From contig JAUIMM010000601.1 in the NCBI GenBank assembly GCA_031769625.1, positions 3,277,501 to 3,341,500 on the forward strand: 64,000 nucleotides of DNA, written 5' to 3'. The first letter of the stretch is position 1; each line of letters begins with the position of its first letter. Positions 46,089 through 57,539 of this stretch are shown piece by piece. Both the position numbers and the translations under genes were made by a program. Origin of the DNA: Taudactylus pleione (taxonomy: Eukaryota > Chordata > Amphibia > Anura > Myobatrachidae). The notes beneath the pieces are model-generated. The model did not search any database, was not told the DNA's origin, and was given only the letters and a program-made list of their open reading frames with translations.

Positions 46089-46287
46089 GGGGTCTATTTA
46101 CTAAGCAGTGTTAGGAGACAGAGTGAAAAGTGATAAGCAAGTGATAAGGTGCCAGTCAATCTTCTCCCAACTGTCATCTCACAGGCTGTGTTTGAAAAAT
46201 GACAGTTGGAAGCTGATTGGCTAGCACCTTATCACTTTCTTATCACTTTTCACTCTGTCTCCTAACACTGCTTAGTAAATAGACCCC
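46089..46287. mobile_element. Palindromic 199-bp MITE, TSD TAA
   Basis: Ends GGGGTCTATTTACTAAGCAG and its inverse between TAA (46086-46088, 46288-46290). The arms (TGTTAGGAGACAGAGTGAAA...) pair along most of their length around a ~35-bp centre with CAACTGTCATCTCACAGG. A fragment begins the window (1-48). The 3-bp TSD fits PIF/Harbinger. Confidence 0.85.
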
Positions 46288-46290
46288 TAA

Positions 46291-46931
46291 GGCTGTTTTT
46301 ATAAAAACTCCAGCACGGAGTAAGTCTCTCCAAATTGCTGGTATTACTAAGTCTGATACAAGGAAGAGTTCCTTCCTAAATGGTATGAAGTGGCACGGTA
46401 GAAATATCCAGATTAGTAGTAGCCTTTTTACTACATCCCTCATCCAGTAGTGGGCATCACGTTGTTTACAAGAGTGCTGTAGATGCTGGTTGCCAAACAT
46501 ATGGAGAATGATTCAATACCACATGCAATATAGGTTATCAGTAGGAGATGTAGGTGTGGATCCAAAACACTTGCTGAGGCAACACCTGTTGTGGGTACAC
46601 ACCTAGCTGCAAAAATCTATGCACATTATGGGGCTAATGCTGAGTTGGGTAAATTTACTAAGCATCGGTTTTACAAATTTTTTGCCAGTTTTCCCAGTGG
46701 TTTTGCAAACCTCAGATTTACTAAAGACAAACCACTCTAAAATTGCCATAAAACTACCAGTTCGGAAAATGACAATAAACACATTGCAGTCACGATTTTT
46801 TACAAAAAATGAGGTTGTAGTGACAGGGCAGATGGCTCACAAAGCATGATCTTTGTACTATCTGGTCATTCAGCAGTAGAGGCATTAAAATACACTTATA
46901 GGGGATGACTCTAATCTCTGATCAGATCTCT
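46291..46931. other. No gene recognised
   Basis: Contains AATTTACTAAGCATCGGTTT (about 46652) and TTTACTAAAGACAAACC words that suggest a decayed MITE of the TTTACTAA group. No protein similarity. Confidence 0.45.
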
Positions 46932-47356
46932 GGCCCTGATTCAGAGCCGGACGCTCTGACAGAGCGCTCGCTCTGAATCAGGGCCGTCCCTTCTCCTTTT
47001 TGGAGCGGCCAAAATGATAGTCGTGATGGTCAAGACCATCGCGACCATCGGGCTTGCGACGAGACCCTGCGGTAGGGTCTCACTGCCGCAAGCCCTGGAG
47101 TGCTTTTGCCTCTATCAGAGCCCAAGCACTCCCATTGACATCACTAGTGATGTTAGTGGGGCCGGCCCCAGACATCTGGGCAGCCACGCCCCCGGCATGC
47201 CCACCAAAGGAGGCGTGCTGTCAATCACCATTGACAGCACGCCCCCTTTGGTGTGAGACCCATAACGACGTTATTCGGGTCTTGCGCATGCACACTTGGG
47301 AAACATCGACCCGCTTGCGAGCGCTCAGCGCTCGCGAGCGGGTCTGAATCAGGCCC
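46932..47356 (+). mobile_element. Hairpin-chain MITE copy F, TSD TCT
   Basis: 425 bp with ends GGCCCTGATTCAG and CTGAATCAGGCCC between TCT (46929-46931, 47357-47359). The order of hairpins is as in copy C, but the GGCGTTCCC hairpin is deleted and the TTTTGCCTC stem is decayed on one side. GGCGTGCTGTCAAT/ATTGACAGCACGCC is perfect. Confidence 0.85.
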
Positions 47357-47549
47357 TCTGGCAAATGGAGGGTTTTTGCATTCAACACATGTGCAGATGC
47401 GAATTTACGCATCTTTGCATATCTCTGTCCTATTCTGAGTTAAAAAATAAATAATAATTAATAATAACATTCAAACATAATAAAAATCTAATTTCAAAAA
47501 GTGCCTTATCTGCAAGGCCATTATGAGATGGTAAAAGTGAAAAGAGGTT

Positions 47550-48076
47550 TGTGGCGGTACTGGAGGCCATATCTCTAGAAGGATATAGACACATTAGAGA
47601 TGGTACAAAGAAGGGCAACTAAAATGGTGCACTGTCTACATCACAGAACTTACCAGGAAAGACTAAAATATCTTAATATGTATAGTTTGGAACAGAGAAG
47701 GGAAAGGGGGGACATGATAGAAACTTTCAAATACATGAAGGCTTTTAACAAGGGACAGGAGGGAAGCATTCTTCAAAGAAAGAGATATACAAGAACAGGA
47801 GGACATACACTGAGACTGGAGGGAGAAAGACTCAGAGGAAATTTGAGGAAAATTACTTCACAGAAAGGGTAGTGGATAAGTGGAATAGCCTCCCATCAGA
47901 GGTGGTTGAAGCTAAGATGGTGAAACAATTTAAACACGCTTGGGATAAGCATAAGAATATCCTTAAGAGAGACGTAAGGAGCTAATAGGGTTGAAGTTGC
48001 CTAAACGATACATGAAAAGGGGCAGACTAGATGGGCCAAGTGGTTCTTATTTGCCGTCAAATTCTATGTTTCTATG
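47550..48076 (+). mobile_element. CR1 LINE 3' end
   Basis: Encodes the end of CR1 ORF2: MVQRRATKMVHCLHHRTYQE, RLKYLNMYSLEQRRERGDMI and, after a frameshift near 47850, ERVVDKWNSLPSEVVEA and FKHAWDKHK. The 3' terminus GGGCAGACTAGATGGGCCAA followed by repeated TTCTATG is the CR1 hallmark. Everything upstream is missing, the usual 5' truncation. Confidence 0.9.
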
Positions 48077-48373
48077 TTAGAAAAAGGCTTCCCTCATTCT
48101 TCTCATGTGTTGTGCTAGCTCCATTTTTGTCAGGGATACTGTATGGCATAACACTGTTTAATAAACACATTCACTAGGCAGAGAACAGATAAAGGGAACA
48201 ATACTTCTCTGGTAGTATAAGCATCAGTTATCATCAGCAAAGGGCAAAAGCAGGTGGGATCACTTACTCCAGGATTGGGTCATTCACGTATTATTGTGAT
48301 GTCTACGGTGCATAGCTGCACTTCAATTCACTGCAAACTTCAACCTGTTGTGGGATACCATAATTGGGATATA

Positions 48374-48972
48374 GGGCCTGATTCAGAGCCGGTCGCTATT
48401 TGCGCTCGCTCGTCCAGAAAATAGGGGTGGCTATTCAAATGAACCGTTCGCTGTTTGCGGTCTGTTCACGCCTCTAGGTCTGAACGAGCGAACAAAACTT
48501 GCGGTCGTTTTTTGGGAAACTACGCCCCCTGTCCGCTCGCATCCTACGTCATGTCCGCTATTTATTAGATTAATCGAGTACATCGAACAGGGTATTAGCT
48601 GCTCGCTATTCTTGTGGTTGGTTTTTGCTACCACAATTTTGCGAGCAGTTCTGGCTATAAAATAACCCAGTGACGTGGTCAATGACGCTGCTGTTTTAAA
48701 TATGCACACCCATAAAACGCCCGTTTTGACCTTTAAACACGCCTGCGATCAGATCTCCACTCCCCGTTTTCAAGCACCTTCCCCTGTTACCACCCACATA
48801 CGCCTCATTCTGTCACTCAAATGAGCAGGCATTCGCTATTTTGCGAGCACATGAATTTCGGCCGCACTGACTGGTTCGCGCATGCGTATAACGATCCGTA
48901 CGCATGCGCAGTTGGGCAAACATCGCTCGGAGCGAACGAGCTGCCACTTACGAGTGGCTCTGAATCAGGCCC
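48374..48972 (-). mobile_element. 600-bp MITE, subfamily 2, TSD ATA
   Basis: Ends GGGCCTGATTCAGAGCC and GGCTCTGAATCAGGCCC between ATA (48371-48373, 48973-48975). The interior is the reverse complement of the 12298 and 13728 copies (CTCCACTCCCCGTTTTCAAG, CCCCTGTTACCACCCAC). No coding frame. Confidence 0.85.
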
Positions 48973-48975
48973 ATA

Positions 48976-49580
48976 GTGTATAAACCACCCATTATTCTTG
49001 CAATATTATATATACTGTAGCCTGTAGTTGCCACTGTTATAATAAATGGATGACCCCCCCATTACACAACCTGTTTGAAAATTCTAAAGTTGTATTCAAA
49101 TTTGCATCTAATAAAATATCAGCACTATATTTGTCACATCCTTTTGACAGTTATAAACACTATCTTCAAAAGATTTTTTTATTCATATTTTATTGAATTC
49201 ATTGCTAAACATCAACCAAATGCCAGGAACTGAAATCTAATGTAGCTGTCAGACTTTGCTCTGCATAAATAGATGTTTTTATACAGGTGTCTGCTTTGAA
49301 ACAAAAGGGTAACAATATGCAACAGATTGTCAAAGCATGTGTCAGACATCCTTAAATAGTTTTTAAAATCATATGGTTATTCTTATGTTTCTGTCTAACA
49401 AGTGACATGTAGAGAAAAAAACATTCACGCTTAATAAACAAGTGCTTTCTATGACTTGGACTTCATTTAAAAGGCACTCCAACCATATTTTTATGTAATG
49501 GAATTAATTATTGAGAAATGCATAATAATATTTTTTTTACAGAACTTTGTCTATTTCCTATGGTGTTGTTACTTAACCTT
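48976..49580. other. No gene recognised
   Basis: AT-rich single-copy-looking sequence. Confidence 0.5.
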
Positions 49581-49581
49581 A

Positions 49582-49720
49582 TTTTATTTATTTATTTATT
49601 AACTGTTTCTTATATAGCACAGCATATTCCATTGCGCTTTACAATTGGAAACATTAATAGAACAAAACTGGGTAATAACAGACAGATATATAGGTAGGCA
49701 CAGAAACAGACAAAATCTCA
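49582..49720 (-). mobile_element. L2-type 3' tail on the minus strand
   Basis: Read in reverse, AATTGTAAAGCGCAATGG followed by TATATAAG and (AATA)n is the kind of 3' end shown by L2 LINEs and their SINE partners. The inner boundary is not defined. Confidence 0.6.
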
Positions 49721-50280
49721 GGTGCACAACTCCAAATCATCAATAATATATATAAATGCAATAAAATTTTGCAATCAATAGAGGTTTTTAGCATAATCAT
49801 GGCCAAGCTTATGGGCCTACCCACCATATCCAGGTAACCTCTTTCGGGTAGGACCCTAACATACTAAGGTTCAAATCCAGAGCACAGGACCCCCCAAAAC
49901 CAGCCAGGCTAAGCCGCCCCAGGGCACCACCATAGTAAGAAAAGTGCAGTGTAAAGAGATAGTTAGGAGCAGCTGCTGCTGCATATAAAGAATGAAAATA
50001 GAAAAAGGGAAGTACATATATATTAGACACACAGTGAAGGGTTAAAATGTGTTATAAAGGAAAATGTGTTATACTGCAGTGCCCTGAGACAGACCAACCA
50101 ACGCAATCCAGGGGGACACATGCCCCAAAAATGAACCAAAATTGCACTACAGTATATAACTTGTAGGACTTACCTAGAATTGTGCCTAATACAGTGTGCA
50201 TATACATTACCATACTCCATGCTTTTAAACCAATAAAGAAGGTAGAGAGGGATTAGTAACCATCAGATTCCAATGTCCAT
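49721..50280. other. No gene recognised
   Basis: Probably includes the inner part of the minus-strand LINE fragment. The short reverse frames are not convincing. Confidence 0.4.
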
Positions 50281-50501
<221 letters not shown>

Positions 50502-50756
50502 TCAACAGCTGGGGAGGGGTGCACATGGAGGCTGTAGAAATATGCACAGGTACCCCAGCCCTGGGGACATATTGCTGATAATGCTTACGGTAGCTTCCCA
50601 GAACATCCCATTGGTTGGGCCCCAGCCAGGTGTAGGGCAGCAGCAGTGGGGGTTGTGGTAACACTGGTGAGATGCAGGGAGCAGGATTGAGGAGCAGGGG
50701 GTTGTGGGAAGATTCACTTATTAACACATAGTAAGTGTTAATAAAAATAAAGCAAA

Positions 50757-51830
50757 AACTAACACTTTATTCTTTCACTGGTGTGCTTCCCTGTGGTGGC
50801 TTGGCTTCGCCGTTTGTTTGGGGTTCTGCACTCCAGACTTTGCCAAGTATTAGGGACCTCCATTATCAGAGAAGCCATGATGTGGCCTTGAGGCTTTGCC
50901 ACATTTTTGCAAATATATGCAACTGAGATCTCTGAATTATCTACCATCATGTAGTTTTTCAAATCTTATTGCTGATATCATTCGAGTGCTGGTGGATACC
51001 ATTTGCTGTTTCTTGTATAGAATAGCCCCTCCCTTACATGCACCTGAGTGATATTACTGAAGTGATTGAGCAGCTACCAACATGTATTGCTGTTCTCAGA
51101 GGCATAAATAGAACCAGCATTTGGAGGGCATGCTGGTTCTTGTAGTACTATTAGGAGGACTTAGGGGTGACTCCAAGGTAAGCTGGCTCTCAATTCAGGT
51201 ATATTTGTACAGTATGTGCCATTATCATGTGGCCATATATTGGGCAATTATATGACCCAAATTGGATACAGTTATCAGTTTTGGGGATGAGTTTGGGGTG
51301 TGGTGCCCCCTGGGGTTGGTGTGGCTGGGCTGGTCTGGGGTGGCACATTTTAACACTTTATTTAGCACTTTAACACCTTCAAATTATATATTTTTTTCTC
51401 TTAGCATATATATTTTTTTTCTTAGCATCTTAATTACACCTTTCACCTATCACTTATAACACATAATTGTTGCTTTATTATTACTAACACTTACTAACAC
51501 TGTAGTCTTTCACTGGTGTGCTTCCCTGGGGTGGCTGGCATTCACTGGCTTTTTGGGGTTCTGCACCCCAGACTTTGACCAAATATTAGGGACCTCCAGT
51601 GTCAGAGAAGCCGTGATGTGGCCTGGAGACTTAGCCATATTTTTGCAAATATATGCAACTGAGATCTCTGAATTATCTACCACTATGTAGATTTTCAAAT
51701 CTTATTGCTGATTTCATTCTGAGTGCTGGGGGATTACTTTTACTGTTTCTTGCATAGAATAACTGCTCCCTTACATGCACCTGAGTGATAATACTGAAAT
51801 GATTGAGTAGCTACCAACATGTATTGCAGT
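50757..51830. repeat. Tandem pair of a ~740-bp repeat
   Basis: 50757-51110 and 51497-51830 agree closely (TCTTTCACTGGTGTGCTTCC, GGGGTTCTGCACTCCAGACT, AATATATGCAACTGAGATCT, GCTACCAACATGTATTGC). A more diverged third copy is at 58850-59130. I do not recognise the family; the frames are not conserved between copies. Confidence 0.8.
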
Positions 51831-51834
51831 TGTG

Positions 51835-52035
51835 GTAAGATGCAGAGACCTGTGGTGTGATGCAGGGGGCTGTGGTAAGAAGCAAGAGTGAGAAGCAGGG
51901 GCCTGTGGTGAGATGCAAGGAGGCAGTAGTAAAAGGCAGGAGGCTGTTGTGCAATGCAGTAAGCAGCAGGAGGCTGTTGTGAGATGCAGGGAACTGTGGT
52001 GACATGGTGTAGGTTGTTATGAGATGCAGGGGGCT
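51835..52035. repeat. GGCTGTGGTGAGATGCAG minisatellite
   Basis: About eight degenerate ~25-bp units attached to the end of the second copy of the 740-bp repeat. Confidence 0.8.
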
Positions 52036-52104
52036 ATAACGTGATGAAATTGCTGCTGTACAAAGCCAGAAAAACAGCGGCACTCACGGGTCTTGAACTG
52101 AAGA

Positions 52105-53178
52105 ATTACACCACACTAGGGTACATTCGTTCAACATTGCAGTCGATATAACTATATCAAGAACATTTATATAGGCATCTGTCTGTTTGTTCAGTCTAAT
52201 CTCGAGAATCACTGGATGGATTTTGATGCATAGAGCATTTGTCTAGGGAGGTTTAGGTGTATGAAACATTAATGTATGATAAAAGGGAGCCAAGCAGTGG
52301 TGATTTTAGTGAAGCAAGTCAATGACCGAGCACTTTCTTGGCTTATGCTGCCTAAACCATTAAAGATATATCACAACGATGGGGAAGCAATCGGGAAGCC
52401 GACTGCCTATATACCGGCAGCTGGCTTCCCGACTGTCTTATCCCGGCATGGGTGAAATGCCGGGCATCTAGATGTAGACGCCCGCATTTCCCCGACGCCG
52501 GGAGACCGGCATCACGATTGTAGTGATGCTGGGCGCCGCGAGCGGACAGCTGCTGGGGAGAGGGTTAGGTTTAGGGCTCCCGGGGGCACTTAGGGTTAGG
52601 CACCCCCCCGGGTGGGTTAGGGTTAGGCTAGGGGGAGGGAGGGTTAGGGTTAGGCACCCCCGGGGGGGACTTAGGGCTAGGCACCCCCCCGGGGGACTTA
52701 GGTTTAGGTAGCGGGGAAGGGGGTATTTCATACCCATTCCCAACGATGGACTTTAATATCATGTAGAGATTGATGCATAATATCCAGATTCTCCAGAAAA
52801 ATTGCTGTAAGCCCTGTTTATTGATACAAAATTTCAGTCTTTCACTTTTTTACCATTCCTATATCATTTATGAAAAAAACTATTCTTTTTTATCAAATGA
52901 GTCCAATTCCAGGTAAGAGCCTGCTTTGGCATGACAATAAATAAAGCACAGGGACAGACTCTAAACGTGTCTGGAGTTGGCCTAAGTGGAGACTGTTTTG
53001 CTCATGGACACTTTACGTGGCCCTTTTGCGTGTCATGTCAAACTGAAATAATTTTGTGTTGATGTCAGGAGGAAAGCAACTAATGTTGTCTACAAGGCAA
53101 TCTTATAAGACCTTGGTTAAAAAAGACTATCACCGTAAATTCAAAATTGCTCCCATGCAAAGCCAGGGCTGGTTGCTA
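52105..53178. repeat. Unclassified dispersed repeat ending beside (TA)n
   Basis: CTCGAGAATCACTGGATGG and GATTTTGATGCATAGAGC near 52200-52230, and a right part ending GCAAAGCCAGGGCTGGTTGC before (TA)n at 53179-53216, look like the two ends of one interspersed repeat. It is split by the MITE at 52383-52741. Superfamily not determined. Confidence 0.5.
52383..52741 (+). mobile_element. MITE with 8-bp TSD and TTAGGG-like array, copy 2
   Basis: Same element as 42121-42504: starts GGAAGCAATCGGGAAGCC and ends TTTCATACCCATTCCC. It is flanked by a perfect 8-bp duplication AACGATGG (52375-52382, 52742-52749). The array of GGGTTAGGGTTAGGC words is shorter. TSD length suggests hAT; the termini are not typical enough to be sure. 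Confidence 0.85.

Positions 53179-53216
<38 letters not shown>
53179..53216. repeat. (TA)n microsatellite
   Basis: About 18 TA repeats. Confidence 0.95.
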
Positions 53217-53219
<3 letters not shown>

Positions 53220-53860
53220 TTTGTTTTGCTAATCAAAGTCAATTGAATGAAGAGACTAGGATAAGTTTTCATTAGCATGTAAATTGTCCTCAAGAAAGCA
53301 GAAGGGGTCTGGTGCAGTTTCATTAGTATGCACTTTCCTTATTCTTATGAGCAGGATACTGTAACTACCTGTGTAGACCAAGTGCTCCAAGGTAGAACAG
53401 GATGGTCCAAAGATTCAGCAACGATGCTAACAGCATCCATTTCTGAATAAGGTCCTTAGTACGGAATTTAAATTTCTGTGAAAAGCGCAAATTTAGGATC
53501 GGTTTTGAACATTTTGAGCATCTAGGACCTATGGATGCTGTCACAAAATTGGACCCGATCTATCAGTTCCAGGAGAATGCCAAAGCTGAAAACCTGAATA
53601 CCAAGCTGAGAGAGAGTTTTAGCTATGGATAGCGCAGCTTCACAGGAAAGTGAACCCATGGAGTAGCAGTTAAGCCTCAAACAGCACTAGAAATACACCC
53701 CAATTTCCGCTCATTATATTAAAAACGGCAAAAGTATCAGCAGCTGCTTATAATAAACCTATGTGAGATTTATATTGAAGAATTCAAACATCATTGAAAT
53801 ATAAACAGAACTTAATAGTCTAATAAGAAGTCAGATGGTAGTCAATTCCAGCATGGGGAA
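53217..53860. other. No gene recognised
   Basis: Mixed sequence. It may include upstream, unrecognisable parts of the L1-type ORF2 that follows. Confidence 0.4.
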
Positions 53861-53883
53861 GCTGCCTTTCCCTTTACGGCATT

Positions 53884-55260
53884 TTGGTAGCACAAGCCAT
53901 TCAAAATTTCATGATATTCCACCAATACCCAATGGTATATCTTCAAATGCAACATTATGTCTGTTCTGTGCTTACAATGTTCTCAGAAACAGATTGGTCC
54001 AATGATCTGGATCGTTTGTTGAGGTCTCCACCATCTACTAGAAAGGCCATATCTATACATTGCATGATGTTAAGGTTGCCCATGGACTACGCTCTTGCTC
54101 GATCAGGCATGAGGCAATGGTTGTCAGATTTTCCGACACTCACTTGTGCTTTCTTACTTAAAAATTTAGTATGGAATGGGTATAAAGTCCCGACGGTTGA
54201 ATAGCCGCCAGTTCATATCCCGACGCTGGCAGCCCGAAAGAGAGAAGATCTCGACAGGGCAGGTAAGTACCCTATCACTAACCCCTCTCCCCATAACCTT
54301 CTTCTCTTAGTGTTGCCTAACCCTAACCTCCCCCCTAGTGCCTAACCGTAACCTTCCCCAGGGGTGCCTAACCATAAACCCCCCTTACCAGACCCTAAAC
54401 CTAACCCTCCCTGGGAGAGTGCCTAACCCTAACCTCCCCCCAGGGGTGCCTAATCCTAACCTCCCCCCCAAAACCTAACCCTAACCATGCTACGCTCCCT
54501 AAAACCACCCTGAACCCCCACGGCTAACGCTAAGGGCACCCCGGATTTACCTCATTTGGGCTGGCATCCTTCGGTGTTCTGGCATCAGGATTAAGATAGG
54601 CTTTGAAATACCAATGCCTCTCTTAAATCCCTTATCAGGATTTCCTTGTCGGGATTGAGACCGGTGGCATCGCGGCCACTGGTCTCATAACTACATCCCG
54701 GCTCATGTTGCTTGTTACCTTCCGCACAATATCAAGAAATGTTCTTAAACATAAGTCATAGAGCCTATTATTCATCCCACAGACAGTAGTGAGTGTCACT
54801 GTTGCTGTACACCAGACGCAGACATGCTGCATTGCTTTTGGACATGCCCATTGATACACAGCTTATGGTTACAGATCCAAAGTTACTCAATGGAACATTA
54901 ATTAAACTATTTGACTTTTAATGTGGAATGGGCAATTTTTTAATCACTCCTGGTAACCAAAGGGTCACCAAAGGTTGTAGGAAATTATTGTTGTTTGTTA
55001 GCGCGGCAGCCCGCAATGCGATTTTGCAATCATGGATCCTTCCTCATCCACCCTCTTTAACCCTATTAAAAGGGAAATTGCATAATATATTTCATATGGA
55101 TTGGTTGGAAACAACTTTAGATAAAGAGAAACTTGCTTCAAACTTTTTCCGATTCATGGGAGAGCTACATTGATACTCTCCCAGTAGATTTTCAAAAGCA
55201 GTCTAGAGACTCTCTCTAAAATATGGAATGAAATAAAACTAGATTGTTTTTGGGAGATCC
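53884..55260 (+). pseudogene. L1-type LINE ORF2 C-terminus, split and decayed
   Basis: The clear hallmark is at 54794-54847, which reads CHCCCTPDADMLHCFWTC. This fits the CxxxCx7HCxxxC knuckle at the C-terminus of L1-clade ORF2 proteins. Upstream, a 106-codon frame (53884-54204) and then YLPPHNIKKC-like sequence (about 54712) fit the preceding region. Between them a MITE has inserted (about 54180-54710). Downstream, frames such as SKVVGNYCCLLA and KFLIHP follow with stops to about 55260. An A-rich end near 55530-55560 may be the 3' tail. RT motifs are not visible, so the copy is 5'-truncated and dead. Confidence 0.65.
54180..54710. mobile_element. MITE with CCTAACCC array inside the L1 remnant
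   Basis: GGTATAAAGTCCCGACGG at the left and ACTACATCCCGGCTC at the right bound a segment that interrupts the L1 protein. It contains CCTAACCCTAACCTCCCC-type repeats and GGATTAAGATAGGCTTTGAA words shared with 29.7 and 37.4 kb. A clean TSD could not be fixed, so the ends are approximate. Confidence 0.6.
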
Positions 55261-57300
55261 TCCCATAGTATTCAATAATTTGACTTTCTGAGATACTGCG
55301 ACTCCTTTAGGCTCTAGGCTCCCCTCATTCTTGTAGAAGGGATATTATGATTACTGTTTGAACAATGATTTGACATTGACTAACTGCTCAATATGTGATT
55401 ATGTTATGTATATAGGGAATGCTTATATGATTCTTTGATGCTGCAACAAGCAACTTTGTAAAAGCATTGTTTTCCTATTATTATTGTTCAAACCTGGACA
55501 ATATACTTAATGTATGTGATGTGATGCTTTAATAAAATGATCAAAAACTAAAAAAGAAGTCAGATGTTTCCAAATGTAACAAGATGATGTATTCAATACA
55601 AATAAAATATCCAATACAAAAGCAACACTGTTTCAACGGCTAGTTGCAATTAAACTAATGCATCATATGGCCGTTTATAATCTAGACATAGCCCAATTTA
55701 AGTGTATAAAAGAAGTAAAGGTATAAAATACACTTGCAAACAAATAACAAATAACATAGACCTAAAATCATGATAGACTTGATATTCTGCAGTTTTATAT
55801 TCAGCAGGTTAGAATGTAAGAGCAGAGTCTGTGTAAACTAATAAAACTGTGCTCCATCCCATTAATCTGAATATGTGATTAAGTTTATCCAGGTGACTCG
55901 GGACTAGAGAGGAGTATTCACATTGTATAAAGTCCGCTCCAAATGTGTATGAACCAGATTGTTGAATGAGCTTCAGGCTCCAAAATAGAAATCGCTAGTA
56001 ATTTAAAGTGGTGGACAGCACTGTGCCATCTGTGTGTGACTGAATACAAAGCTGATCCCACCTACTGTATATTAAAAGTATTGGCAGCATCCACTCAAAT
56101 TTTCTGGGAGCAACTCAGGTACAGTAGCTGAATATGCGCAGTCACGCAGGAGGATAGTTGACGCAGGGAGCAATATCCACCCATGTTAAATAGTTTAAGT
56201 TTAAATAGTTTAAGGGTGCTCATACATTAGTCCAAGATCACACTTTGAATGGGGTGATATCACAGAGCAGGTAGCAGTTTTATACTAACGCATTTTGTCA
56301 TCACCATGTGACTTTATCAAAGTCAGCCAGTTACCAGATACTTGGTTATGACATCATCTATGGGGTGCACAGGCAATAAAAGAGACTTTTACTCTTTGTC
56401 GGGCTGGGAGATAATTTTCTCAGTTGAAGCCTGTACCTAGACTTCCTGCCGTTCCCCCCAGACAGAAGAGGCTGCATGACATTCTGTAAGTTTCTTCCCT
56501 TTTATTTTATATTGCAATACGTTTGTCTTTGTAACCTGTAACCTTTTGTTTCTTTCTAACATTTCTGTAACTAAGCACTATATGTCTTTTGTAAATAATG
56601 TGCTCTTTATTAGTCTACTTCATATACACTCAACAACCCAGTCTTTAAAGAAACTATTAGATCGCTAAGATTATGCTATAACTGTTATTGATTGCTAAAA
56701 GCAGGGGTACACCAAACTAAGTGCATGGTTTGTGTCACCGAGCCTGCACAATTGTAATAGAGTGTTAGGGAACCTGAGGCCCTTTGTGTAGTTACCACGG
56801 GTAGTGGCAGCAAATGTATGGTATAACGGGCAGAGAGCTAGAGTGTGAGTAATATACTTGGCTCTGCCCCCAGTGCATCACTGCATCAGGACTTGGGAAT
56901 CTGCACGATCGCAGTCCTGATGCTAGTGTGATACAATCAAGGTGAATCAAATTACTGCTCTTCCCCATGCAGATCACCAAGTAATGTAGTTCATCCTTAG
57001 ATCACAGGGGGATTTCAATCCTCTGCGACAGCCATGATGTGCCCCTTCCATTATGGTGGGGCAAAGTCCATGTAGGTGTGCAGGAAAATTAGCATTGTTA
57101 AACTGCTCTAATATAAGGTTATGTGCACACCCGAACAACAAGAAATTAATCACTCACATACAGTAGATTCCTCTGCTTTACTGTATATTTAACAGAGAAA
57201 AAAGCAATTTCTGCAATCTATCAAAATCTGGTATTTATTGTGAAGTTTGGAACACTGTAATTTATAAATTGATTTGCCTTTATTAGATATGACAATAATC
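55261..57300. other. No gene recognised
   Basis: The first 300 bp are probably L1 3' UTR. Near 56378 AGGCAATAAAAGAGACTTTT and, downstream, TTCTGTAAGTTTC (56481) look like a promoter and splice donor of an LTR or gene, but no LTR partner or coding exon was found. Confidence 0.4.
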
Positions 57301-57304
57301 AGGT

Positions 57305-57535
57305 ACATCTTTGTCAATCGCGCTACAAACATGCGCATGCATCACGCCATGCAAATACCCGCAGCAGCATACACTACGGTATGCTATGGCATGTACTACG
57401 ATCACACCATGCAATCTTATCGAGGTGTGGATGCAAACGCAGTGCCCATATCCACTCGTGGGCGCATGCCTCGCGCCATGTGTGGTGCGATATGCTGCGT
57501 GCACAGCAACCATGTAGCTGGGCACATCTGTATAT
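57305..57535. other. CATGC/CpG-rich island
   Basis: About 230 bp contain many CATGC, GCATG and CG words (CGCATGCATCACGCCATGCA) in otherwise AT-rich DNA, with open frames on both strands. It may be a MITE without recognisable ends or a degenerate satellite. No protein similarity was recognised. Confidence 0.4.
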
Positions 57536-57539
57536 AGAG

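Noticed and set aside
56378..56490. LTR promoter and splice donor
   Set aside because: TATA-like and GTAAGT words are present, but no paired LTR, primer-binding site or coding region was found.
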